The notes under the pieces: generated by a model | Database searches by the model: none | Seen by the model: only the letters and a program-made list of their open reading frames with translations | Told to the model about the DNA's origin: nothing | NCBI GenBank assembly: GCA_902775385.1 | Contig: CACYMI010000019.1 | Span: 1-37,785, forward strand | Source: an uncultured Bacteroidales bacterium | GTDB taxonomy: Bacteria; Bacteroidota; Bacteroidia; Bacteroidales; Bacteroidaceae | Direction of reading: 5' to 3' | Length of the DNA: 37,785 nt | Program-made: the position numbers and the translations under genes | In this document: piece after piece, positions 15,626-23,969 of the stretch | Numbering within the stretch: position 1 is the stretch's first letter | Layout: the number at the start of each line of letters is the position of its first letter

Positions 15626-17200
15626 ATGAACCTTAAAAGAAACATTTTTCTTACTTTGGCAGTTATCTCTGCCAGTGTTACAGTATGGGCGCAAAGCCTT
15701 AGTCCAAGTACCAAGTACCATTTTCAGGAAGGTACGATTGTCATAGATACACCACAGCGTCCTGCCGGTCAGCAGCATGTTCTGGGTCTGACGGCTCCTA
15801 AGTTGTCAACTGTCCGTGTGGCCTTTGTGGGCTTGGGTATGCGTGGCCCCGGCGCTGTTGAGCGCTTTACCTATATTCCCGGTGTGCAGATAGTCGCCCT
15901 TTGCGATTATGAGGAAAAGCGTGCCGAGAAGTGTCAGGACTACTTGCGTAAGGCCGGTCTTCCGCCAGCAGATATCTATAGCGGTGAGAATGGATATGAG
16001 CAGGTTTGCCAGCGTCCTGACGTTGACCTGGTCTATATCGCTACGGACTGGGATCATCATTTCCCCGTTGCCAAGTGTGCGATGCTGAACGGCAAGCATG
16101 CTGCCATTGAGGTGCCCTGTGCCATGAATCTGGAGCAGTGTTGGGAACTTATCAATCTTTCGGAGCAGACACGTAAGCATTGTATGATTCTGGAGAACTG
16201 CTGCTATGACTGGTATGAGATGAATGCGCTGAATATGGCGCAGCACGGTGTCTTCGGCGAGATTGTCAGCGCGGAGGGCGCCTACATCCACAATTTGGAT
16301 CCTTTCTGGGATTATTATTGGAAAAATCCTGACGGATCCGACCCTGACGGGCTGGGTTGGCGTATGAAGTACAATATGGAGAACCGCGGTGACCTGTATG
16401 CCACTCATGGCCTCGGCCCCGTTGCTCAGGCACTGGACATTCATCGCGGCGACCGCTTCAAGACCCTTGTCGCCATGGATACGAAGAGTGCTCATGGTAA
16501 GGAGTATGTGAAGAAGAAGACCGGCAAGGAGCCTGCCGACTTCCGTAACGGTGATCAGACTACTACTATGATGCGTACAGAAAACGGAAAGATGGTGATG
16601 ATTCAGCACAATGTTATGACTTATCAGCCTTATAACCGTTTGTATAAGCTGATCGGTGTTAACGGTTATGCCACCAAGTATCCTGAGGCACGTTTTGCCT
16701 TGGACGGAAGTGCAGTTAAGGAGAGTGGTATCCCGCAGGTTGACAAGCTCGACACTCATGCTTTCATGAGCGCTGACCAGCAGAAGGCCTTGGTTGACAA
16801 GTACCAGCATCCTATCCTGAAGAAGTATGGCGAGATGGCTAAGCGAGTAGGCGGTCATGGCGGTATGGACTTCATCATGGATGCCCGTATGGTTTACTGT
16901 CTGCAGAATGGTCTTCCCCTTGATATGGATGTATATGACCTTGCCGAGTGGTGCTGCCTGGCCGAGTTGGGTTCCATCAGTATGGATCACAACTGTGCCG
17001 CTGTTGAGTTCCCCGACTTTACCCGCGGTTACTGGAACGTTGCCAAGGGATACCGTCATGCTTACGCTTCCCCGGCCGATGAGGCTGCAGCTGAGGCACT
17101 TGCCAAGGCCAGCACGGATGCTCAGAAAGAGCTTGCCGCCAAGAAGAAGTTGTGGGAAAAGTACGACAAGGCTAAAGAGAAAGCTAAGGCCAAGAAATAA
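15626..17200 (+). CDS. Secreted Gfo/Idh/MocA family protein, GH109-like (alpha-N-acetylgalactosaminidase-type)
   Basis: A 524-residue exported protein; the signal peptide ends near VWAQS (residue 22-23). A Rossmann NAD-binding start VAFVGLGMRGPGAVERF (about 69-85) is followed by IVALCDYEEKRAEKC and VYIATDWDHH. The WEYCC-like region LAEWCCLAELGSISMD and the long C-terminal half match GH109-type proteins, which hydrolyse terminal alpha-GalNAc with bound NAD in a redox-assisted mechanism. The tail after about residue 480 is Ala/Lys-rich and probably disordered. Activity is inferred from family; other secreted Gfo/Idh/MocA oxidoreductases are possible. Ends before a strong terminator. Confidence 0.82.
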   Translation: MNLKRNIFLTLAVISASVTVWAQSLSPSTKYHFQEGTIVIDTPQRPAGQQHVLGLTAPKLSTVRVAFVGLGMRGPGAVERFTYIPGVQIVALCDYEEKRAEKCQDYLRKAGLPPADIYSGENGYEQVCQRPDVDLVYIATDWDHHFPVAKCAMLNGKHAAIEVPCAMNLEQCWELINLSEQTRKHCMILENCCYDWYEMNALNMAQHGVFGEIVSAEGAYIHNLDPFWDYYWKNPDGSDPDGLGWRMKYNMENRGDLYATHGLGPVAQALDIHRGDRFKTLVAMDTKSAHGKEYVKKKTGKEPADFRNGDQTTTMMRTENGKMVMIQHNVMTYQPYNRLYKLIGVNGYATKYPEARFALDGSAVKESGIPQVDKLDTHAFMSADQQKALVDKYQHPILKKYGEMAKRVGGHGGMDFIMDARMVYCLQNGLPLDMDVYDLAEWCCLAELGSISMDHNCAAVEFPDFTRGYWNVAKGYRHAYASPADEAAAEALAKASTDAQKELAAKKKLWEKYDKAKEKAKAKK

Positions 17201-17229
17201 ATTAACAACCTGTTACCTTTTAATTTCAA

Positions 17230-17260
17230 CCCCTCCCCATTTGGCGGGAGGGGCTTTTTT
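17230..17260 (+). terminator. Intrinsic terminator abutting the next start codon
   Basis: CCCCTCCC (17230-17237) pairs with GGGAGGGG (17246-17253), followed by a run of six T. The T run ends only four bases before the ATG of the next gene, so the 3' arm GGGAGGGG also sits where a ribosome-binding site would be. Confidence 0.85.
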
Positions 17261-17264
17261 CTGA

Positions 17265-17807
17265 ATGGAAGAGAAATCAGATATCCGCTGTTATATCCGC
17301 CGGCAAAAGGCCTCTTATTCTCCGGAACAGCTGAGGGCTATGTCCGATGCGGTCTGTAACAGTATTATTCACGGAGGACAGTGGAGTGTATCTTCTACCG
17401 TCCTGCTATACTATCCGTTACCTGACGAGGTTGATGTGCGTCCTCTTATCCGGATGGCTTATCTTGCCGGACATATGGTGCTGTTGCCTGTGGTTTCCGG
17501 TGATGAACTGGAGTTGCGTGCATATCTTGGTGAGGAGTCCTTGCGCGTGGGCGCGTATAATATTATGGAACCCATAGGTCCGCTTTTCCCCCGGGAACTG
17601 TATGGACAGGTGCAGACTGCTATTATTCCCGGGATGGCCTTCGATGCTACCGGTCACCGGTTGGGCAGGGGCAAGGGGTATTATGACCGTCTGTTGCCGC
17701 AGTTGCCCCTGACATATAAGATAGGCGTATGCTATCCGTTCCAGTTCCTTGCCAGTATTCCTTCTGAGAAACATGATGTGGCTATGAATGAAGTGGTCTG
17801 CGGCTAA
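17265..17807 (+). CDS. 5-formyltetrahydrofolate cyclo-ligase
   Basis: A 180-residue cytoplasmic enzyme converting 5-formyl-THF to 5,10-methenyl-THF with ATP, relieving folate stalling. The signature GHRLGRGKGYYDRLLPQL (about 130-147) is the family's conserved glycine-rich segment, preceded by IIPGMAFDATG. The N-terminal R-x-x-Y-S-P-E-Q helix and YYPLPDEVDVRPL are also typical. The ATG at 17265 directly follows a terminator hairpin, which leaves almost no leader from an upstream transcript. An alternative is initiation from a promoter inside the preceding gene. Confidence 0.93.
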   Translation: MEEKSDIRCYIRRQKASYSPEQLRAMSDAVCNSIIHGGQWSVSSTVLLYYPLPDEVDVRPLIRMAYLAGHMVLLPVVSGDELELRAYLGEESLRVGAYNIMEPIGPLFPRELYGQVQTAIIPGMAFDATGHRLGRGKGYYDRLLPQLPLTYKIGVCYPFQFLASIPSEKHDVAMNEVVCG

Positions 17808-17874
17808 AAAAGGTTAATTGTAACTGTTACTTCTTGCACATTTTGCATTTTTGTGTGCATTTTTACTTTAAAAA

Positions 17875-17906
17875 TTTGCACACTTCATATTCTTGTGTTA
17901 CCTTTG
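17875..17906 (+). promoter_or_regulatory. Promoter for the FadL-type porin
   Basis: TTTG (17875-17878), a 20-base spacer and TACCTTTG (17899-17906) are a near-perfect Bacteroidota promoter. The predicted leader to the start at 17942 is about 30 bases and begins CACCCGAA. Confidence 0.7.
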
Positions 17907-17941
17907 CACCCGAAATTTATGTTAAACCAAAGGTAAAAAGA

Positions 17942-19372
17942 ATGAAAAAGCTACTTATTTCAACCTTTACAATGTGCCTGTCAGCCTCTGTTATGGCTGG
18001 TGGCCTGAACACAAATTCTAATCAGAATGCTTCTTTTGAACGCCAGATGTCTCAGAACGGTATTATCGACATTGCCGGTATGTATGCCAACCCTGCGGGA
18101 ACTGCTTTCCTGGCTAACGGTTGGCATTTTCAGTTAACCAGCATGAGCGTGTGGCAGCAGCGCAATATCACCACTTCGTTCCCATTGTTCCCTTTGAACA
18201 CCGCCAGACCAGGCGAATCGACTCATGAGTACAAGGGAACTGCCAAGGCTCCTGTGATTCCCTCTTTATCTGTTTCCTATAACAGGGATAAGTGGAGTGC
18301 GAATTTTCATTTCGGCGTTACCGGTGGCGGCGGTAAGTGTGACTTCCCCAATGGTCTGGGAAGTTTTGAGTCCCTGGTTGGCGGGACTATAGTTTCTGCT
18401 GTGGGGCTTCCGAATTTCAGGGGTTATAGCCTGGAATCTAAGATGGAGGGTCACTCTTATGTTTTCGGTGCTCAGATTGGCGGTACTTACAAGATTCTGC
18501 CTAACCTGTCTGCTTTTGCCGGTGTAAGACTGGTTTACGGAAATAACGGCTATGACGGTTATATCCGTAATGTCACAGCAGTTGTTCCCAATCCCATGGA
18601 TCCTTCTTCCGATCTTCCTATAACAGCTGAACAGGATCCACGACTCTCAAACATTGAGTTGGACTGTACCCAGAAGGGATGGGGCGTAACTCCGATTATC
18701 GGTCTTGACTGGAAGGCTACAGATTATCTGAATCTGGCAGTTAAGTATGAGATTCCCACGAAGATGGTTTACAAGAACAACAGTACATTGAGCCCTGCCG
18801 CCAATATGGCATCCAGTCTGGTTAAGTTCCGTAATGGCTATAAGGTGCGGGAGGACATGCCCGGTATCCTCTCTATGGGTGCCATGGCCACTCCTGTCAA
18901 GTCTCTTCGTATGATGATCGGATGGAATGTTTATTTCGACAGCGCTGTAAAGAAGGGTATTAAAGATGATAACGGCAACGATATCGTGGCTGCTTACAAG
19001 GCAGGTGAGTACCGTCCTGTTGACGGCAATCCTGATATTCTGGCCAGGGATATCGATGCCAATACATGGGAGATGAATATCGGTGTTGAATATGATATCT
19101 GCAAATACCTGACCGTATCCGGTTCCTGGCAGCGTACCACATACGGAATTTCTGATACCGGTATGAGCGACCTCAGCTTCAACAACACCAACAATATGTT
19201 CGGTTTCGGTGTCCGTGTCAAGCCTATTGAGCATTTGAGCTTTGACCTCGGCTTTATGCACACCATTTATCAGGACCGTTCTGTAATCACTCCTACTGCC
19301 GTGGGTAATAAGAACGATCTGTACATCCGCCGGAATGATGTGCTTGGCGTAGGTGTTATCTACGAATTCTGA
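17942..19372 (+). CDS. OmpP1/FadL family outer-membrane transport protein
   Basis: A 476-residue outer-membrane beta-barrel of the FadL (long-chain fatty acid and hydrophobic compound uptake) family. A signal peptide (MKKLLISTFTMCLSASVMAG) precedes a hatch region that contains GMYANPAGTAFL, the NPA-type motif of FadL. Alternating strands run to a final EF (GVGVIYEF). I chose the start at 17942, because the longer open frame from 17834 runs through the promoter and lacks a signal peptide. The ligand is unknown. Confidence 0.88.
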   Translation: MKKLLISTFTMCLSASVMAGGLNTNSNQNASFERQMSQNGIIDIAGMYANPAGTAFLANGWHFQLTSMSVWQQRNITTSFPLFPLNTARPGESTHEYKGTAKAPVIPSLSVSYNRDKWSANFHFGVTGGGGKCDFPNGLGSFESLVGGTIVSAVGLPNFRGYSLESKMEGHSYVFGAQIGGTYKILPNLSAFAGVRLVYGNNGYDGYIRNVTAVVPNPMDPSSDLPITAEQDPRLSNIELDCTQKGWGVTPIIGLDWKATDYLNLAVKYEIPTKMVYKNNSTLSPAANMASSLVKFRNGYKVREDMPGILSMGAMATPVKSLRMMIGWNVYFDSAVKKGIKDDNGNDIVAAYKAGEYRPVDGNPDILARDIDANTWEMNIGVEYDICKYLTVSGSWQRTTYGISDTGMSDLSFNNTNNMFGFGVRVKPIEHLSFDLGFMHTIYQDRSVITPTAVGNKNDLYIRRNDVLGVGVIYEF

Positions 19373-19412
19373 TGATTATCAGACTATAGGGTTAGAAATA
19401 TATACAATAAGG

Positions 19413-19448
19413 AACTCCCGTCCATTTTGTGGCGGGAGTTTTTCTTTT
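19413..19448 (+). terminator. Terminator between convergent FadL-type and ThuA genes
   Basis: AACTCCCG (19413-19420) pairs with CGGGAGTT (19433-19440), followed by a T-rich tail. It lies 40 bases past the FadL-type stop codon, and the hairpin can form on both strands. Confidence 0.8.
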
Positions 19449-19456
19449 TCTTTATA

Positions 19457-20272
19457 CTACTTCTTAAAGGGATCGCCGTCAGGGTCCCGGCTTACAATCC
19501 AGCGGAAGGCATTTATGAACAGCAGGTTCTGTGTGGCATCAATGAAGGCTTCGTCGCCGTGTCCCATATTAAGATATATCATTCTGTATTTTTTGTTTGT
19601 CCAGACAATAGGGAAGTCACCGTATTTCACCACATCCTTCAGACCGAAGGGGTACATCTTTGACGATATGGATACCAGTACCTGCACATCCGGGTTTTCC
19701 CGTGGACCGGGTTGCCATTGATAGAATTCACTTGCGGGAGCCACAAAGGATTGCGGCAGGCTCCGGGTTACGTCATGTTCCCGCGTGTCGCATTCCACCA
19801 GTGCCGGTTGCGGGGGCCAATTGTTACAGTAGAATGCTCCGCACCCCAGGAACTTGTTGTACCAGGACCATCGGGTGTTGCTGTCATTATAGGCTGAGGC
19901 ATGGAATCCCATCCAACCGCCTCCGTTCTCCATGTATTTCTCGAAAGCCTCACGCTGCTCCTTCCCCGCAGGTGCCGCATTCAGACTGATGATGATATTG
20001 TAGTCCTTCAGTTTCTCATAGGGGTAATCTGCCAGCGAGGTGGTAACATCCATTATCCATCCCTCACCGAATGTGAGTTTGCGGAAGAATCCGATCGCCT
20101 GTGTGTCGAACTGTACATGGGCTTCCTCAGCTCCCGGCTCATAATGAACCAAGGCACGGAAACGGGGACCTCTTGCATAGTTGGCGGCATATTCGCCGCT
20201 GTTCTGGGCTGATAGCAGGCTACAGCATAGGATACCTGTCAGCAGGACCAGTAGTCTGATGTTTTTTGTCAT
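19457..20272 (-). CDS. Secreted ThuA domain protein
   Basis: A 271-residue exported protein of the ThuA (trehalose-utilisation, class I glutamine amidotransferase-like fold) family. The signal peptide is MTKNIRLLVLLTGILCCSLLSAQ. The core shows NIIISLNAAPAGKEQREAFEKYMENGGGWMGFHASA and the C-terminal FPIVWTNKKYRMIYLNMGHG, both typical. I start at 20272 because the longer frame (to 20323) would add 17 non-signal residues. Family members are often found with sugar oxidoreductases and glycosidases; the reaction is not established. It is the third gene in the DUF1295, GH18-ThuA, ThuA operon, 26 bases after the fusion gene. Confidence 0.83.
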   Translation of the reverse strand: MTKNIRLLVLLTGILCCSLLSAQNSGEYAANYARGPRFRALVHYEPGAEEAHVQFDTQAIGFFRKLTFGEGWIMDVTTSLADYPYEKLKDYNIIISLNAAPAGKEQREAFEKYMENGGGWMGFHASAYNDSNTRWSWYNKFLGCGAFYCNNWPPQPALVECDTREHDVTRSLPQSFVAPASEFYQWQPGPRENPDVQVLVSISSKMYPFGLKDVVKYGDFPIVWTNKKYRMIYLNMGHGDEAFIDATQNLLFINAFRWIVSRDPDGDPFKK

Positions 20273-20298
20273 ATCTGTTATTATTGGTGGTGGAATTG

Positions 20299-21946
20299 TC
20301 ATTCTCCGTCGTGCAGCGCCCAATGCAGGCTGTTTTCAAGCAGGCAGATAAAGGCGGGGGTGTCAAACAGCTTTTTGCTGTGTCCGAACTGGAAGTAAAC
20401 ATTCCTGGCCCGTTTGGCTGGATTGGTCCAGATAACGGGATGGTCCCCCATCCTGATGTCGGTATCCAGGGTATAGCTGCACTCGTCGACATGTGCCAGC
20501 ACATGAACGTTGGGCCGTGGGTTGTTCTCGTATATGTACCATTCGTCGTCAGGTATGACAAAGGTACCTGGTATATCCTTTGTAACGGGATGGGTGCGAT
20601 CCTCCAGCTGTACTGTCCCGTCGCTTTTTCCGGCAATATAGTTCTTGTACCGGATTTTGCCCATGAAGTCCGAGAACCAGTCCCACATCCCAAACCCGTC
20701 AAATTCGCCCAGCAATGTGGCGTGATGGAATCCGATATAGCTTCCTATACCTTTATCTATATACTCCTGCATATCCTTTTTGGCTGCCTCGCTCCAGGCG
20801 TATGGCGGGTAGTTCAGTTGCAGTATCAGGTGATATTTCCTCAATTCTCCCTCGGGGATGTCCTTGGCCTGATTCAATATGGTCAGTTCCATATTCAAAC
20901 GTTCTTTCTGCCCTTCCAGCCATTGCAGTCCGGCGGCTGTGAATCCTTCATGCAGTCCTCCGCGTTCCGCAAGTACCAGCACCTTGCGCGGTGCCTCGGT
21001 ACCTTTGCGGTACTTCATCAGGCTCAGACAGAGCGTTCTGCTCTCATCTCCCTGGGGCGTATCGCTGGCATAGTCCCAATACATTCCGCCCCGCAGGTTG
21101 TTGTCCAGGATAAACTGGCATTTTGCTGCCAGTGAGCGTGTATTCTCGTAGCCCCATACAAATTCGCCCTTGCCGTTTACCCGATAGGGAACCTGGCCCT
21201 GTTCCTTTTCCGTAAAAGGGTACGCCCAATACCAGTTTCTCCTTGGGAACACCCGCCTTCAGATGATTCTCCACAGCTTGGGAAGAGGTGCAGTATCCTG
21301 ATATGGGTGAGGGGTAGAGGGCGGCATGGTGATGGTTTGGGTCTGCCATGTCATAGGCCATTACATTTACGAAGTCCATGTACCGGATACAGGTTTTCAG
21401 GTCATAGAACTGCGCTGAGCTGACGGTAGCTGCGGTCAGCAGTTTCCTGTTTCCTAAAGTCTTACGCAAAGTCTGCATAAGCAGGTTAAGATTCGTGATA
21501 TCCTCTGGCGATGATGAGATGCCGGCACCTCCCTGGGTGGGGTATTCCCAGTCAATGTCTATACCGTCCAGTTGGAACTCCTCGACTATCCGTTTGCAGT
21601 CACGGGCAAAGGCTGTGCGGTATTCTGCCGTTGCTGCCATTTCACTGAACCGGCCGCTTCCCCAACCGCCTACAGACAGCATTACCTTCAGCGCGGGGTT
21701 CTGTCTCTTCAGTCCGACAATCTTGCGCAGACGTTCGGGGTTGTCTATGCGTACACCGTTGAATGTCTCGTTTACATGCCCGAAAGCGTAGTTGATGTGT
21801 GTCATTACCCACGGGTCAGGCATTTCACTGGTCCATGAGGTTACGTAAGCTACTACAATCTTTTCCTGCGGGCTGTTCTTTATCCCGTATCCTGCAACTG
21901 GCAGGCAGGACAGAAGCAGCAGTATCAGATACTTGATGCTATGCAT
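20299..21946 (-). pseudogene. Broken GH18 chitinase-like/ThuA fusion gene
   Basis: The frame from 21946 has a signal peptide and GH18 domain with catalytic D-x-x-D-x-D-x-E intact (DGIDIDWE, residues 127-134) and LVLGVPFYGK (238-247). At about 21206 (in an AAAA run on the minus strand) the homology moves to the +1 frame: VPYRVNGKGEFVWGYENTRS, GGMYWDYASD and a ThuA domain to 20299. By memory of relatives, the stretch between FYG and GYEN is about 25 residues short, suggesting a non-triplet deletion rather than a simple indel. As written, the first product ends early and lacks the last barrel strands. An assembly or sequencing error is a real alternative. ThuA could still be expressed by reinitiation. 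Confidence 0.75.
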
Positions 21947-21964
21947 AAGAAAACTTTTGTTATA

Positions 21965-22816
21965 TTATATCAGAATCCTGGTACGCTTGCGGTACTCTTC
22001 GTATCCGGGTTTGTTCTGCAGTTGCCGGCGTTCCATCATCGGTATGCTGACGAAAAGAAAAAGGCAAGTCATGGCAATGGGGCAGAGAATAAGCCAGTCA
22101 ATGGTTCCCTGAGAGGCATACATTGTCCAGATGCCCCACCACATGGATATTTCACCGAAATAGTTGGGATGACGGCCTTTCCTCCAGAGTCCTGCATCGC
22201 AGTATTGGCCGGGGTGAGCCTTGCGGAAATTGTGTATCTGGGTGTCGGCAATCAGCTGGATGGTGGCTGCTGCAATGCATATAGCAAAGCCAGTCCACAG
22301 GATAATGCCTGCGGTGGCTGTTTCCTGGAAAAGTCCGAAGCCGGGTAGCATGGCAGCGAAGACCAATACGGTGGGTATCATGTTCAGTCCGAAGAAGTTG
22401 GTTATATGGAACAGAACCGGCGTCTGCGTCTTACGGTAGCGTGTGTAGCGCCAGTCCTCGTGGCTCATTCCACGGAAGGTATAAGCCCAGTTGCCCGTCA
22501 GCCGGATTCCCCAGTACCATACCGCTGTCAGTAGCAATAGTATAGGCAGGGTGGCCATTTCCTTATGAAAAGCCCAAAAGGTAAACATGACGGGTGGCGC
22601 CACGCTCCAATAGGGGTCATATACTGATACGTTCCTGAAGAGAAGCCCGAAGCCCCATACTATGACTGTGGCTACGGCATCGGCAACAAACATGGCCCAA
22701 AGTTCATGCATCATTGGCAGGAGCCCGGCAAAAACAAGATACCCCCCAACTGCTGCTAAGAGATATACGAAAGACACGATGATAAAACTGGCGTTTCTGG
22801 ATAATTCAATTTTCAT
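21965..22816 (-). CDS. DUF1295 / steroid 5-alpha-reductase-like membrane protein
   Basis: A 283-residue inner-membrane protein with about seven helices. The C-terminal part has FRKAHPGQYCDAGLWRKGRHPNYFGEI near residues 200-226, the conserved R-HPNY-GE signature of DUF1295 and the isoprenylcysteine methyltransferase/5-alpha-reductase superfamily, which binds NADPH or SAM. The substrate is unknown. I chose 22816 because upstream residues are not hydrophobic and cross the promoter. GH18-ThuA follows after 18 bases. A TATCTTTG box lies at 22839-22846 on the minus strand. Confidence 0.85.
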   Translation of the reverse strand: MKIELSRNASFIIVSFVYLLAAVGGYLVFAGLLPMMHELWAMFVADAVATVIVWGFGLLFRNVSVYDPYWSVAPPVMFTFWAFHKEMATLPILLLLTAVWYWGIRLTGNWAYTFRGMSHEDWRYTRYRKTQTPVLFHITNFFGLNMIPTVLVFAAMLPGFGLFQETATAGIILWTGFAICIAAATIQLIADTQIHNFRKAHPGQYCDAGLWRKGRHPNYFGEISMWWGIWTMYASQGTIDWLILCPIAMTCLFLFVSIPMMERRQLQNKPGYEEYRKRTRILI

Positions 22817-22838
22817 TGTTATATACTGATTGGTATTG

Positions 22839-22846
22839 CAAAGATA
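22839..22846 (-). promoter_or_regulatory. Promoter -7 box for the DUF1295-ThuA operon
   Basis: TATCTTTG on the minus strand lies 22 bases before the start at 22816. The -33 element is not clear. Confidence 0.4.
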
Positions 22847-22947
22847 CAAATAAGTGCGGGATATAGGAAATATAACGCATGATATAATGGCGCGGAAATG
22901 CTCTTCCTGATAAAAAAGTATATAATCTGCCCTTCTTTGCCTTGAAA

Positions 22948-22979
22948 TTTGCATAAGCGAGTTACTTTCATTACCTTTG
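22948..22979 (+). promoter_or_regulatory. Promoter for the aldo/keto reductase-DUF4965 operon
   Basis: TTTG (22948-22951), a 20-base spacer and TACCTTTG (22972-22979) match the Bacteroidota consensus, about 28 bases before the start at 23008. The bases after the box (TGCCCGAA) resemble those at the FadL-type promoter. Confidence 0.7.
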
Positions 22980-23007
22980 TGCCCGAATTAACCCCAAAAC
23001 AACAGAT

Positions 23008-23964
23008 ATGAAGTACCGTAGAAGTGGGAAGAGCGGCGTTTTGCTGCCCGAGATAAGTTTGGGAATGTGGCATAACTTCGGTTGTCTCACTCCTTACGAA
23101 ACATCCAGGGCTATTGCTCTGACGGCCTTTGACTGCGGTATAGTCCATTTTGATCTTGCCAACAATTACGGACCGGAGCCAGGTGCGGCGGAGAATTTCA
23201 TGGGAAGCATGATGCGTAGCGACTTCTGTGCCCATCGTGACGAGCTTTTCATTTCCACCAAGGCGGCATACGACATGTGGGAGGGTCCTTATGGTTCCTG
23301 GGCTTCGAGGAAGCATCTGACAGCCAGTCTGAATCAGAGTCTGAAACGTATGAGTCTGGAATACGTGGATCTCTTCTACTGTCACCGCTATGATCCGGAG
23401 ACGCCTCTTGAGGAAACCCTGCAGACGCTTGTGGATGTGGTTCGCCAGGGAAAGGCATTATATATAGGTATAAGCCGGTGGCCCGTTGAGGCTGCCCGTT
23501 TCGCTTATCATTATCTGCGTCAGCGGGACGTTCCCTGCCTGATTTATCAGGGCAGGCTGAATTTGCTGGATCAGTCTCCCGTCCAGGAGGGTATCCTGGA
23601 ACAAGGCCTGGAGGATGGGGTAGGGTTCATCTCCTTCTCGCCGCTGGCGCAAGGCCTGCTTACGGACCGTTACCTGAACGGTATTCCCGAAGACAGCAGG
23701 ATTGCCCACGATCCCCGTTTCCTGAAGGCTGACGCCCTGACACCAGAACGGTTGGCTCAGCTCAGAGCCCTGAATGACATAGCTGAACAGCGGGGCGAGA
23801 GTCTTGCTACCATGGCATTGGCATGGATCCTGCAGCAGAAAGGTGTGACTAGTGTTCTTGTAGGTGCCAGCTCACCTGAGCAGCTGAGAAGAAATCTTAA
23901 AGCAACAGAATCGGCTCCCTTTACCAGTGAAGAGATACAACAAATTAACAAATTAACCCGATAA
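23008..23964 (+). CDS. Aldo/keto reductase
   Basis: A 318-residue NADPH-dependent oxidoreductase, (beta/alpha)8 barrel, close in pattern to the YghZ (L-glyceraldehyde 3-phosphate reductase) subgroup. The catalytic tetrad is present: Asp49 and Tyr54 (FDLANNYG), Lys85 (STKAAYDMW) and His126 (CHRYD). The insert MWEGPYGSWASRKHL matches the same subgroup. LVGASSPEQLRRNL is the C-terminal cofactor-phosphate site. The DUF4965 gene follows after 5 bases, so the pair is co-transcribed. The natural substrate is inferred only. Confidence 0.92.
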   Translation: MKYRRSGKSGVLLPEISLGMWHNFGCLTPYETSRAIALTAFDCGIVHFDLANNYGPEPGAAENFMGSMMRSDFCAHRDELFISTKAAYDMWEGPYGSWASRKHLTASLNQSLKRMSLEYVDLFYCHRYDPETPLEETLQTLVDVVRQGKALYIGISRWPVEAARFAYHYLRQRDVPCLIYQGRLNLLDQSPVQEGILEQGLEDGVGFISFSPLAQGLLTDRYLNGIPEDSRIAHDPRFLKADALTPERLAQLRALNDIAEQRGESLATMALAWILQQKGVTSVLVGASSPEQLRRNLKATESAPFTSEEIQQINKLTR

Positions 23965-23969
23965 AACAA

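Noticed and set aside
15806..17059. 417-codon minus-strand frame inside the GH109-like gene
   Set aside because: It lies wholly opposite a gene with clear domain motifs, has no recognisable motif itself and no promoter.
22819..23385. 188-codon minus-strand frame across the DUF1295 and aldo/keto reductase promoters
   Set aside because: It overlaps two good promoters and the start of the aldo/keto reductase gene, and has no domain pattern.
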